The position numbers and the translations under genes are program-made. Shown piece after piece: positions 8,958 to 16,994 of a stretch of DNA of 64,000 nt. The stretch covers positions 434,001 to 498,000 of the forward strand of contig NZ_CP068760.1 in the NCBI RefSeq assembly GCF_016775705.1, in the 5' to 3' direction. How positions within the stretch are numbered: position 1 is the stretch's first letter; each line of letters starts with the position of its first letter. The notes beneath the pieces are model-generated. The model did no database searches. It was given only the letters and a program-made list of their open reading frames with translations, and was not told the DNA's origin. The stretch is from Chryseobacterium cucumeris. Lineage in GTDB: Bacteria; Bacteroidota; Bacteroidia; Flavobacteriales; Weeksellaceae.

Positions 8958-9756
8958 AGAAACTGCAGATTTTATTAAAAATATTATTCAGGAAACCCCT
9001 GATTTTGCAGTGGTGTTAGGATCCGGACTGGGAAAATTACAAAATGAAATAGAACTGATCCATGTTTTAGAGTACAAAGACATTCCTCATTTTCCACAGA
9101 CTACAGTGGCCGGACATACCGGAAAACTGATTTACGGAATTCTGGAAGGAAAAAAAGTACTGATGATGAGCGGACGTTTCCATTATTATGAAGGACATTC
9201 TATGGAAACGGTGACATTCCCCATAAGAGTTTTTCATTTGCTGGGAATTCAAAACCTTATTCTTTCCAATGCCTGTGGTGGTGTAAACCCAGCTTACAAT
9301 GTTGCAGACATCGTTATTCTGAAAGATCATATCAACATGATGCCTGAGCATCCTTTACGTGGAAAAAATATCGATGAGCTCGGGCCACGTTTTGTGGATA
9401 TGAGCGAGCCTTACAACAAAAAAATGATTGCCACAGCGGAAAAGGCTGCTGCCAACCACCAGATTAAAATTCATCAGGGAGTTTATGTGGCACTACAAGG
9501 ACCAACTTTTGAAACCCCGGCCGAATATGGCATGATTAAAGCTATTGGTGGGGATATGGTAGGAATGAGCACCGTTCCCGAAGTTATAGTTGCCAGACAT
9601 ATGGGAATGGATGTTTTCTGTATTTCCGTGATCACGGACCTTGGCGGACCGGATGTCGCTTTTGCCGTTTCCCACGAAGAAGTTCTGAATGCTGCCAATA
9701 AAGCAATGCCCAATGTAATTGCCGTTGTCAAAGGCCTGATTAAAAACTATCAGTAA
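8941..9756 (+). CDS. punA: Purine nucleoside phosphorylase (trimeric type I)
   Basis: This 271-residue enzyme cleaves inosine and guanosine with phosphate to the base and ribose 1-phosphate for purine salvage. Family marks are the phosphate loop VVLGSGLGKL near residue 24, GRFHYYEGHS, the NACGG segment and GPTFETPAEYGMIKAIGGD, which contains the base-binding Glu, with the base-binding Asn expected in the later SVITDLGG area. The length suits the trimeric PNP-I class. It is translated from a start inside lpxK. Confidence 0.95.
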   Translation: MLEKIKETADFIKNIIQETPDFAVVLGSGLGKLQNEIELIHVLEYKDIPHFPQTTVAGHTGKLIYGILEGKKVLMMSGRFHYYEGHSMETVTFPIRVFHLLGIQNLILSNACGGVNPAYNVADIVILKDHINMMPEHPLRGKNIDELGPRFVDMSEPYNKKMIATAEKAAANHQIKIHQGVYVALQGPTFETPAEYGMIKAIGGDMVGMSTVPEVIVARHMGMDVFCISVITDLGGPDVAFAVSHEEVLNAANKAMPNVIAVVKGLIKNYQ

Positions 9757-9772
9757 AAATAACCTAATACTG

Positions 9773-9844
9773 CAACTGAAGACGTAATATTCCCATCCTC
9801 TGGAGGGGTAGCAAAAACTCAAAGAATTTTTGACGGGGGTGGTT
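9773..9844 (+). repeat. Dispersed intergenic repeat, copy A
   Basis: The stretch runs from CAACTGAAGACGTAA through a GGAGGGG core and ends in TTTTTGACGGGGGTGGTT. It matches, in the opposite orientation, the copy at 14183-14249. Both lie just downstream of genes and contain no reading frame. They look like members of a dispersed flavobacterial repeat family of unknown function. Confidence 0.8.
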
Positions 9845-9938
9845 TTCACACTCTCACTCTCCTATTCCATAGAATCCATCAATATTATAAATTTTTCCTA
9901 ATTCACCGGAAATCAGTTTCAGATTCCAATTCATTGTT

Positions 9939-9946
9939 TAGATTTG
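9939..9946 (+). promoter_or_regulatory. -7 element for the thioredoxin-like gene
   Basis: TAGATTTG matches TANNTTTG. Transcription would begin near 9953, which argues for the ATG at 9967 rather than the two earlier candidates at 9934 and 9952. Confidence 0.55.
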
Positions 9947-9966
9947 TACCCATGAAATTGTACGAA

Positions 9967-10482
9967 ATGAAAAAGCTGATATTAATTTTTATGATGGGTA
10001 TTTTTGGAATAAGTTATTCACAAAAAGCACCTGCTGTCCTTAAAACAGGATTTTCAAAAGAAGCTTTACAGCAGAAGCTGGAAGATGAAAATGGAAAAAC
10101 CGTTACCATCCAGCAGATTCTGAATCAGCATAAAGGAAAAGTTTTAGTGATTGATTTCTGGGCCGGATGGTGCAGAGACTGTTTAAATGCTCTTCCAAAA
10201 GCTAAAGAATTAGAAGAAAATAACAAGAATATTGATTTTGTATTTCTATCATTAGACCGTTCAAAAGAAGGGTTTGAAAAAAGTCTGGAAAGATTTGATA
10301 TGAAAGACAAAGAAAACTATTGGTTTTCTACAGGCTGGAAGAACGATTTCAATAATTATGTAGATCTAAACTGGATCCCGAGATATATGGTGATTGATCA
10401 GAAATCTTCCATTGCAAAATATTATGCAATATCTCCTGAAGACCCTGAACTTCAACAAACCATAGACAAGCTTTTAAAATAA
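9967..10482 (+). CDS. TlpA-like thiol-disulfide oxidoreductase, exported
   Basis: Starting at MKKLILIFMMGIFGISYSQ gives a clean signal peptide, so the protein is periplasmic or envelope-bound. The mature part is a thioredoxin fold with the redox pair in WAGWCRDC, the usual VIDFWA strand before it, and the cis-proline turn in NWIPRYMVID. It resembles the TlpA/ResA group that reduces disulfides in envelope proteins, for example during cytochrome c maturation. Longer starts at 9934 and 9952 are possible, but a promoter-like element at 9939 makes them unlikely. Confidence 0.88.
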   Translation: MKKLILIFMMGIFGISYSQKAPAVLKTGFSKEALQQKLEDENGKTVTIQQILNQHKGKVLVIDFWAGWCRDCLNALPKAKELEENNKNIDFVFLSLDRSKEGFEKSLERFDMKDKENYWFSTGWKNDFNNYVDLNWIPRYMVIDQKSSIAKYYAISPEDPELQQTIDKLLK

Positions 10483-10571
10483 TTATTATTTATCTAATCC
10501 GAAAAAACATAAAAAAACTCATTGAAAACCAAAAACTTTCAGTGGGTTTCAAATTTTATACCCATAGCACC

Positions 10572-11027
10572 ATGATTACAAGAGAAGCCAAAGAGCAGGA
10601 TTTAGCAATCCTTTTAGAATTTGAACAGGGAGTTGTTACTGCCGAAAGACCGTTCAACAGCACATTGATTGAAGGAGAGATTCATTATTACGATTTAAAA
10701 CATCTGATACAATCTCCCGAAGCAACCGTAATTGTTGCCGAAGAAAATAATGAAATCATTGCATCAGGATATGCTCTGATTAAGAAAGCGGCAAAAGATT
10801 ATTATCAGTTTAAAGAATATGCCTATCTTGGTTTTATGTATGTAAAGCCCGAACACAGGGGAAAAGGAATCAATAAAGTCATTACTGATGAACTCATTTC
10901 CTGGTCAAAATCAAGGGGAATCAATGAGGTAAGACTGGACGTATATGCTCAGAATGAATCTGCCATAAAAGCGTATGAAAAGGCAGGTTTTGAACCTCAT
11001 CTTCTTACCATGAGACTGAAGGCTTAA
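10572..11027 (+). CDS. GNAT-family N-acetyltransferase
   Basis: About 151 residues from the ATG at 10572 (MITREAKEQD); an upstream in-frame start at 10542 would add ten unlikely residues. The acetyl-CoA motif A is visible as YLGFMYVKPEHRGKGINKVI, followed by the motif B strand VRLDVYAQNESAIKAYEKAGF. This is a typical stand-alone GNAT. The substrate (amine, amino acid or protein N-terminus) cannot be inferred. Confidence 0.9.
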   Translation: MITREAKEQDLAILLEFEQGVVTAERPFNSTLIEGEIHYYDLKHLIQSPEATVIVAEENNEIIASGYALIKKAAKDYYQFKEYAYLGFMYVKPEHRGKGINKVITDELISWSKSRGINEVRLDVYAQNESAIKAYEKAGFEPHLLTMRLKA

Positions 11028-11217
11028 AGGCAGGAAGCTGGAAGTAGTTTATGCACTAAGAATAGCCTGTGATTTTTTAATTAATTTTCAATAAACAGGT
11101 CATCAATTTCTATATCGTCCTCATTAACTTCCAGCCTCCCGCTTCACACTTCCATCATATAAAAAACTTCCCTTCTAAAAAAAATTACCGTCAATAAAGG
11201 AATCCATATCTTTGTAT

Positions 11218-12315
11218 ATGGATTTTTCTTTGCCTCTTCGTAAAATTATTCATGTGGATATGGATGCATTCTATGCTTCTGTAGAACAGCATGATAATCC
11301 TACCTTAAAAGGCAAGCCAATAGCAGTAGGAGGACAGCATCGTGGCGTTGTCGCTGCCGCGAGCTATGAAGCCAGAAAATATGGTGTCCGTTCTGCCATG
11401 CCCAGTAAAACAGCCAAAGAAAAATGCCCTCAGCTTATTTTTGTTCCTCCCCGCTTTGCCCGATATAAAGAAATCTCGAAAAAGATCCGGGAAATTTTTT
11501 ACGAGTATACCGATCTGGTAGAGCCACTTTCTCTGGATGAAGCCTATCTGGATGTCACCGAAAATAAAAAAGGAATGGAATCTGCCAACCTCATCGCCAA
11601 AGAAATCCGCCAGAAAATTTTTGAACAGACAGGATTAACAGCTTCTGCAGGAATTTCAGTGAATAAGTTTCTGGCTAAAGTTGCTTCTGACATCAATAAA
11701 CCTAATGGCCAGAAAACCATTCATCCTGATAAAATGGAACAATTCCTGGAAGAATTGCCCGTAGAAAAATTTTATGGGGTTGGAAAGGTTACGGCTAACA
11801 AAATGTTTAGTTTAGGAATTTATAAAGGAAAAGATTTAAAAAAGAGATCACTTGAAGATCTGATAAGGCTTTTTGGAAAATCCGGCCAGCATTATTATAA
11901 TGTGGTTCGCGGAATCCATACATCCGAAGTGAAACCTCACCGGATTCAGAAAAGTGTAGCCGTAGAAAGAACTTTTTTTGAGGATCTTCTTGATGAACAG
12001 CAGATCAATGAAAAGCTGGAGAGCCTGGCTGAAGAAATTCATCAGAGACTACAGAAAAATAATATTCTCGGAAGAACTTTAACATTAAAAATAAAATATA
12101 AAGATTTCTCTCTTTTTACAAGAAGCATTACGAAAGAAGATTATTTCTCCTCACCGGAACAATACTACAACACCGGAAGAAAACTCTGGGAGCTTCGCCC
12201 TTTTGATAAAGCTGTCCGGCTGCTCGGATTGTCTCTTTCCCACCTGAATACGGAAGAAAGGAAACAGGTTTCCGTTCAACTAAAAATCCCGTTTGAGGAA
12301 TTTGAAAATGAATAG
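11218..12315 (+). CDS. dinB: DNA polymerase IV (Y-family translesion polymerase)
   Basis: The palm begins with HVDMDAFYASVEQ and carries the second catalytic motif SLDEAYLDVTE, then the finger/thumb helix-hairpin-helix area KFYGVGKVTANKM and a little-finger domain. The length of about 365 residues is normal. DinB copies damaged DNA with low fidelity. The start is uncertain: ATG at 11218, TTG at 11212 and TTG at 11227 are all in frame. A TATCTTTG promoter-like box at 11207-11214 would favour the TTG at 11227, which begins at PLRKIIHVDMD as in many relatives. Confidence 0.95.
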   Translation: MDFSLPLRKIIHVDMDAFYASVEQHDNPTLKGKPIAVGGQHRGVVAAASYEARKYGVRSAMPSKTAKEKCPQLIFVPPRFARYKEISKKIREIFYEYTDLVEPLSLDEAYLDVTENKKGMESANLIAKEIRQKIFEQTGLTASAGISVNKFLAKVASDINKPNGQKTIHPDKMEQFLEELPVEKFYGVGKVTANKMFSLGIYKGKDLKKRSLEDLIRLFGKSGQHYYNVVRGIHTSEVKPHRIQKSVAVERTFFEDLLDEQQINEKLESLAEEIHQRLQKNNILGRTLTLKIKYKDFSLFTRSITKEDYFSSPEQYYNTGRKLWELRPFDKAVRLLGLSLSHLNTEERKQVSVQLKIPFEEFENE

Positions 12316-12359
12316 GTCATATTTTTTTGCTATCTTGTATCAATCAAATCAGCAAATTT

Positions 12360-13832
12360 ATGAACCCAACCATGATTCAGTTTTTTCACTGGTATTCTGA
12401 AGGAGACGGAAAGTTGTGGAAAGAAGCCGAAAAACAGGCAAAATATCTGGCAAAACTTGGAATTACTTCTGTATGGTTTCCTCCAGCCTATAAAGGAACA
12501 AATGGCGGTTACTCGATTGGTTATGATGCCTATGATCTGTATGATCTCGGAGAATTTGACCAGAAGGGAACTATTCCTACCAAATACGGCACTAAAAACG
12601 ATTATATAAAAGCTATCAAAGCCTTAAAGAAACAAAATATACAAGTCATTGTAGATATTGTTCTGGGACATAAAGCCGGAGGTGATGAGCTTGAAAAATT
12701 TAAAGTCGTAAAAGTAGATGAGGAAAACAGGGAAAAAGTGATTTCCGATGTCATCGAAATAGAATCTTATACGAAATTTACGTTTCCCGGAAGAGGAAAA
12801 AAGTATTCTGATTTTGAATGGAACTTCACCTGCTTCAGCGGTGTGGATTATGCCGAGGGTATGGACTCTCATATCTTTAAAATCCAATCCGAATATGGAA
12901 ATGACTGGGAGGAAATGATTGATGATGAAAAAGGAAATTATGATTACCTGATGTATAATGACATTGAGCACCGGAATCCTTTTGTACGGGAAGAACTCAA
13001 CCATTGGGCAAAATGGTATTTCGACCAGACAGGTTTTGACGGCGTGAGACTGGATGCTTTAAAGCACATTTCATTTGATTTCTACAAAGAATGGCTCACT
13101 CTGCTTCGTTCCAATTCCGGGAAAAATATTTTTGCCGTAGGCGAATACTGGGCTCCGGGATATTTACATTTACTTCAAAAGTATATTGAAGTGACAGAAG
13201 GCTGTATGAGCCTTTTTGACAGTTCATTACAGAATAACTTTCATACAGCATCACGGGAAGGCGCTTCGTATGACCTAAGAAGAATTTTTGATGAAACCCT
13301 TACCCAGGCAGATCCCCTACATTCAGTAAGTTTGGTAGCCAATCATGATACGCAGCCTTTACAGGATCTTGAAGCTCCTGTAGAGCCATGGTTCAAGCCA
13401 CTTGCCTATGCTCTTATTTTATTGAGAAAAGACGGTTATCCATGTGTTTTCTATCCGGATCTTTATGGTGCTCATTATACGGATAAAGACAGAGAGGGCA
13501 ACGATCAGGAAATATTCATGCCTAAAATTGATGGAATTGAAGAATTATTAAAAGCCAGAAAAGAACACGCCTATGGTAATCAGCATGATTATTTTGAGGA
13601 TGCCAACTGTCTTGGATGGGTTCGTACAGGAGATGACAAACATAGCGGATGTGCAGTCGTTTTAAGTAATAAAGATGCCTACAATAAGCCTATGGAAGTA
13701 GGAAAACTTTATGCCGGAAAAAAGTTTAAAGACCTGCTGAAAAGATTCGAAGAAAAAGTAATTATTGATGAAAACGGCTGGGGAGATTTTCCTGCTCCGG
13801 CAGGAAATGTAAGTGTCTGGATTCCTGAATAA
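12360..13832 (+). CDS. Cytoplasmic alpha-amylase, GH13 family
   Basis: Starting at MNPTMIQFFHWYSEGDGKLW gives 490 residues with no signal peptide. Conserved GH13 regions are visible: VDIVLGHKAGGDE, the nucleophile Asp in GVRLDALKHI, the acid/base Glu in AVGEYW and the transition-state Asp in LVANHDTQP. A large B domain lies between the first two. It resembles the GH13_5 liquefying or cytoplasmic amylases and should hydrolyse alpha-1,4 glucans such as glycogen-derived chains inside the cell. An earlier in-frame start at 12327 is unlikely. Confidence 0.95.
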   Translation: MNPTMIQFFHWYSEGDGKLWKEAEKQAKYLAKLGITSVWFPPAYKGTNGGYSIGYDAYDLYDLGEFDQKGTIPTKYGTKNDYIKAIKALKKQNIQVIVDIVLGHKAGGDELEKFKVVKVDEENREKVISDVIEIESYTKFTFPGRGKKYSDFEWNFTCFSGVDYAEGMDSHIFKIQSEYGNDWEEMIDDEKGNYDYLMYNDIEHRNPFVREELNHWAKWYFDQTGFDGVRLDALKHISFDFYKEWLTLLRSNSGKNIFAVGEYWAPGYLHLLQKYIEVTEGCMSLFDSSLQNNFHTASREGASYDLRRIFDETLTQADPLHSVSLVANHDTQPLQDLEAPVEPWFKPLAYALILLRKDGYPCVFYPDLYGAHYTDKDREGNDQEIFMPKIDGIEELLKARKEHAYGNQHDYFEDANCLGWVRTGDDKHSGCAVVLSNKDAYNKPMEVGKLYAGKKFKDLLKRFEEKVIIDENGWGDFPAPAGNVSVWIPE

Positions 13833-13848
13833 GATTAATTTATCAGAA

Positions 13849-13881
13849 ACCCCTGTCAAGGTTTGAAACCTTGACAGGGGT
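13849..13881. terminator. Near-perfect 33-bp palindrome between convergent genes
   Basis: ACCCCTGTCAAGGTTT and its complement flank a single central base, giving a 16-bp stem. It lies between the end of the amylase gene (plus) and the end of the small peptide gene (minus), so it probably terminates both, though it lacks a long T tract. From memory, similar CAAGGTTTGAAACCTTG palindromes recur in related genomes. Confidence 0.7.
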
Positions 13882-13890
13882 CTTTAAGAT

Positions 13891-14058
13891 TTAGCAGTAA
13901 ATATATCTGCAATTCCAAACATCTATAGCCCATTCACAGCAATACCCTTCTTCGTTGGAAGTACAGCATACTCTGTCCCTGTTGATATCTCCGGCTTTTA
14001 AACTCTTTAATTCCAGACGGTTCAGTTTTCTTACTTTGAAGTTTCTGTTTGTTTTCAT
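13891..14058 (-). CDS. Cysteine-rich bacteriocin-like small peptide with GG-type leader
   Basis: This 55-residue frame starts with ATG in MKTNRNFKVRKLNRLELKSL. The segment KLNRLELKSLKAGD resembles the leader of bacteriocin-like precursors (K-L-x-R-x-E-L-K..GG), here with Ala-Gly at residues 22-23 instead of Gly-Gly. The core after it has six cysteines at 31, 32, 40, 41, 50 and 55, the last being the C-terminal residue, and many aromatic residues. It is flanked by a palindrome downstream and an AT-rich upstream region. No transporter, protease or modifying enzyme lies beside it. The function is inferred from the leader only. Confidence 0.7.
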   Translation of the reverse strand: MKTNRNFKVRKLNRLELKSLKAGDINRDRVCCTSNEEGYCCEWAIDVWNCRYIYC

Positions 14059-14182
14059 AATTATTATTTTTATGGTTTAGATAATAAATATACATTAAAA
14101 ATTACAATTATGAATATATATTCAATACCAATTACTTAATTTAAAACATAATTCATAAAAAAAACAAACATTGAAAAACGAT

Positions 14183-14249
14183 AACCACCCCGTCAAAAAT
14201 TCTTTGAATTTTCGCCGCCCCACAGGAGGGGAATTTACGTCTTCAATTG
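14183..14249 (-). repeat. Dispersed intergenic repeat, copy B
   Basis: Inverted copy of the element at 9773-9844: on the minus strand it reads CAATTGAAGACGTAAATTCC, a GGAGGGG-like core, then CAAAGAATTTTTGACGGGGT. It lies between the small peptide gene and the carboxylesterase gene. The rest of 14059-14291 is AT-rich and holds no other gene that I can see. Confidence 0.8.
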
Positions 14250-14291
14250 AATATCGATTAAGTTGAAAGGTCGTGGTAAGTTGATGTATGG

Positions 14292-15632
14292 TTACATCTT
14301 TTGAAGCTCCAGGATTTCCGGTCTTTCTGAGGTATCAGCAATTTTTCCGGTTCTGGCAAATTCAGCCCAGAGCGCTCTCAGTTTTTTACCATTCTCATGA
14401 ATACGACTCCATGGAATATCTTTCAGCAATTCGGAAGATTTCCAGGCTGATTCATTTCCGAAAATTAAAGGAAGATCAATACAATGCGGTGCTCCGATAT
14501 GATTGTCTTTCAGTTTTGAATGAATTCTGAATAGATAGACATTTCCACCGGCATCCGCCAGATTCCGGGCAAACTGTCTTGCCGGATTTCCATAGATCAA
14601 TGCTGTAGTTTTTTCAACCGTTTTATCCATGATTTTTAAACCTAATCCTTTTCCGAAATATTTATTTAAAGCTTCTGAGGTTTTAAGATAGAATGCCGTT
14701 TCATCATTATTTAAACCAATCAGGACATCAAATTTCTGAGCATTTTTTTTCCACATTTCCACAGAATCTTCTTCTTTACACAAAGGAAAATGTCCGTATT
14801 GAGTTCCGAAAGGCATCGCAGCTTTCAACCCATATTTTATTACGGAAGGCACACATGCTTTGTACTCATCCATCATTTTTAAAACATCGGTTTCCTCTTT
14901 CAGCACTTCTGTTTTTTTCAGAAATTCTGCAGACATTTTTTGTCTTTTATGACGTAATCCCAAGGGAGCACTTTGAATAATCACACGCTGGAATAAGCCT
15001 TCCACACCTTCCGAAATCATTAAATGAGCAATAGCATCGCCTCCTGAAGACTGCCCGAGAAGGGTAATATTATTTTGATCGCCCCCCAGATCTGCTATAT
15101 TGTTTCTGATCCACCTTAATGCTTCGATGATATCCAGCAATCCAAGATTGGCAGGTCTTTTCTCATCTCCCCCTAAAAAACCAAATAATCCCAGACGATA
15201 TGAAACACTCACAACGATAATATGCTGTTCTTTTACCCATTCGGCAGGATCGGCTGTAGCCAGATCTCCACAGCCTATTTCATGAGAGCCTCCATGGATC
15301 CAGACCACCACAGGAAGTTTTTCATTTTCAGATATAATTTGCGGCCGGGTTATGGAAAGATACTGGGTAGATTCATCTGCTTCAAAACTTTCAACAGGTG
15401 TCGCTCCGATCATTTTTTCTACAAGCGGACTTAAAGCCTGCGGGCACACCGGAGTTTTTTCCGGAGAAATAATGTTTGAAGATAAAGAGGCTTCTATGGC
15501 GACTGGTTTTTTAAATCTTTCAGAATGGGCGTATCGGATACTTTTAAGCCTTATAACTCCTTGTTCTTTTAGAGCTGTAATTCTCCCGAATCTGGTATTA
15601 AAAACAGTAGTGTCTTGGTGATTTGGTGTCAT
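14292..15632 (-). CDS. Type B carboxylesterase / lipase family protein
   Basis: This 446-residue protein belongs to the large alpha/beta-hydrolase group of carboxylesterases. The oxyanion segment PVVVWIHGGSHEIG, nucleophile elbow GQSSGGDA, acidic residue region GLNNDETAF and His region GAPHCIDLPLIFGNE are all present. The family usually has GESAGG at the nucleophile; here it is GQSSGG, a tolerated variation. There is no signal peptide, so it is likely cytoplasmic. Substrate unknown. Next to it, on the same strand, is an AraC regulator that may control it. Confidence 0.9.
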   Translation of the reverse strand: MTPNHQDTTVFNTRFGRITALKEQGVIRLKSIRYAHSERFKKPVAIEASLSSNIISPEKTPVCPQALSPLVEKMIGATPVESFEADESTQYLSITRPQIISENEKLPVVVWIHGGSHEIGCGDLATADPAEWVKEQHIIVVSVSYRLGLFGFLGGDEKRPANLGLLDIIEALRWIRNNIADLGGDQNNITLLGQSSGGDAIAHLMISEGVEGLFQRVIIQSAPLGLRHKRQKMSAEFLKKTEVLKEETDVLKMMDEYKACVPSVIKYGLKAAMPFGTQYGHFPLCKEEDSVEMWKKNAQKFDVLIGLNNDETAFYLKTSEALNKYFGKGLGLKIMDKTVEKTTALIYGNPARQFARNLADAGGNVYLFRIHSKLKDNHIGAPHCIDLPLIFGNESAWKSSELLKDIPWSRIHENGKKLRALWAEFARTGKIADTSERPEILELQKM

Positions 15633-15680
15633 CTTAAAACTGTGAAAACTTTTCTCTTTAAATTTAATTATTTAAACACA

Positions 15681-15854
15681 AATTTCACAAATGAGTACAC
15701 AAATATTCACTAATAATTATGTTGTCATTGGTGAAAAGATTAGCGTTATTCGTGTTAAAAATAATTTAACCACTAATTCCACAAATGCAGGCACAAATAT
15801 TCACAAACCATTATTGTGTAATTCGTAAAAAAATTAGTGTTATTCGTGTTAAAA
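15681..15854. repeat. Two tandem copies of a 94-bp AT-rich repeat
   Basis: An approximately 80-base unit, AATTTCACAAATG... to ...TTATTCGTGTTAAAA, at 15681-15760 recurs at 15775-15854 with an exact 94-base period. Shared blocks are CACAAATATTCAC, AATT[C/A]GT-like middle parts and GTTATTCGTGTTAAAA. No gene is present. The copies lie between the esterase start and the AraC gene stop. Confidence 0.85.
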
Positions 15855-15856
15855 AA

Positions 15857-16768
15857 CTAGTTCAGGGTTTTATATTCGCTGGGTGAAATTCCTACTTTGG
15901 TTTTGAACAGCCTTGTAAAATGCTGTGGATATTTAAAGCCCAGATCATAAGAAATTTCGCTTATTGTTTTTCCCTGATCCAGAATCTGTTCTTTAGCTAT
16001 ATCAATCAGTTTATTGTGGATAAACTCCTGAGCTGAGATTCCCAGTTCTTTTTTGATCAGATCTCCGAAATAATTGGCAGAAAGATTTAGCTTTTCCGCA
16101 AAATAGTTCACCATAGGAAAACCTATATTCTTCGGATTTTCAGATTTTAAATAATCATCCACCAGATTTTCAAATTTACCTATGACACCCTGATTGATAT
16201 GATCTCTTGTAATGAATTGCCGGTCGTAAAAACGCATACAGTAGTTCAGAAAGAGTTCAATATTATTAACAATTAAAGATTTACTATGTTTATCAATAGC
16301 CTGTTCCAGTTCCAGTTTAATATTTTTAAAACAATCCAGCACTACTTCCCTTTCTTTTTCAGAGAGATGAAGCGCTTCATGCACATCATAAGAGAAGAAG
16401 GAATAGTCTTTCATATTCTTCCCTAAGTTGGTTCCTTTAATTAAATCCGGATGAAAAATAAGGGCAAAACCTGCAGGCTGGATAAATTTGTCATTATTAT
16501 AAATTCCATACGTCTGTCCGGGAGCAATAAAAACTAAAGTTCCTTCCTGATAATCATAGCTGTGTTTCCCATATTGCATATCTCCGCACATTACATCTTT
16601 CAGAAAAACGGTATAAAACCCGAATTTTCTCTGGTGCTGGCAGATAGGATCGGATTTGGAAAAATCAATAATACTCACCAGCGGATGCAGGGTTTCATGA
16701 TTGGCCATTTTATTGTATTCCGAAACACTGTTGTAGATTTCAACCTCCTGATTTTCCATGAAGTACAT
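15857..16768 (-). CDS. AraC-family transcriptional regulator
   Basis: This 303-residue protein has an N-terminal cupin-like sensor part (YQEGTLVFIAPGQTYGIY) and a C-terminal double helix-turn-helix of about 100 residues, including LNLSANYFGDLIKKELGISA and ISYDLGFKYPQHFTRLFKTK. It is transcribed divergently from the alcohol dehydrogenase gene at 16995, the usual arrangement for a regulator and its target, and it is also upstream of the esterase on the same strand. A start three codons later is possible. A TAATTTTG -7 element lies at 16782-16789. Confidence 0.93.
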   Translation of the reverse strand: MYFMENQEVEIYNSVSEYNKMANHETLHPLVSIIDFSKSDPICQHQRKFGFYTVFLKDVMCGDMQYGKHSYDYQEGTLVFIAPGQTYGIYNNDKFIQPAGFALIFHPDLIKGTNLGKNMKDYSFFSYDVHEALHLSEKEREVVLDCFKNIKLELEQAIDKHSKSLIVNNIELFLNYCMRFYDRQFITRDHINQGVIGKFENLVDDYLKSENPKNIGFPMVNYFAEKLNLSANYFGDLIKKELGISAQEFIHNKLIDIAKEQILDQGKTISEISYDLGFKYPQHFTRLFKTKVGISPSEYKTLN

Positions 16769-16781
16769 TTTTATTACTATT

Positions 16782-16789
16782 CAAAATTA
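16782..16789 (-). promoter_or_regulatory. -7 element for the AraC-family gene
   Basis: TAATTTTG on the minus strand fits TANNTTTG, 13 bases before the start codon at 16768. No clear -33 TTG. The remainder of the divergent intergenic region up to 16994 holds a 7-bp inverted pair GTTATGG/CCATAAC but no stronger operator candidate. Confidence 0.5.
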
Positions 16790-16994
16790 CCACTTTCATT
16801 TGTAACTGAAATAGTGCCTGTAAAATTGGTAAGTAATTCGGTAATCTGTATAAGTTGGGTTTAAATGAAAGTTTCGACTTTTGTACCGTTATGGATTCTA
16901 CTCCGAACGGCAGGTTTACTTATTGACAACGGATTATAATGCAACGGGTACCATAACATATAAATGATCCTAAATAAACTAAAATATAAAAAAA

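Noticed and set aside
15681..15854. Possible CRISPR array
   Set aside because: Only two diverged, 80-base units with a 94-base period; no short direct repeats with unique spacers and no cas genes.
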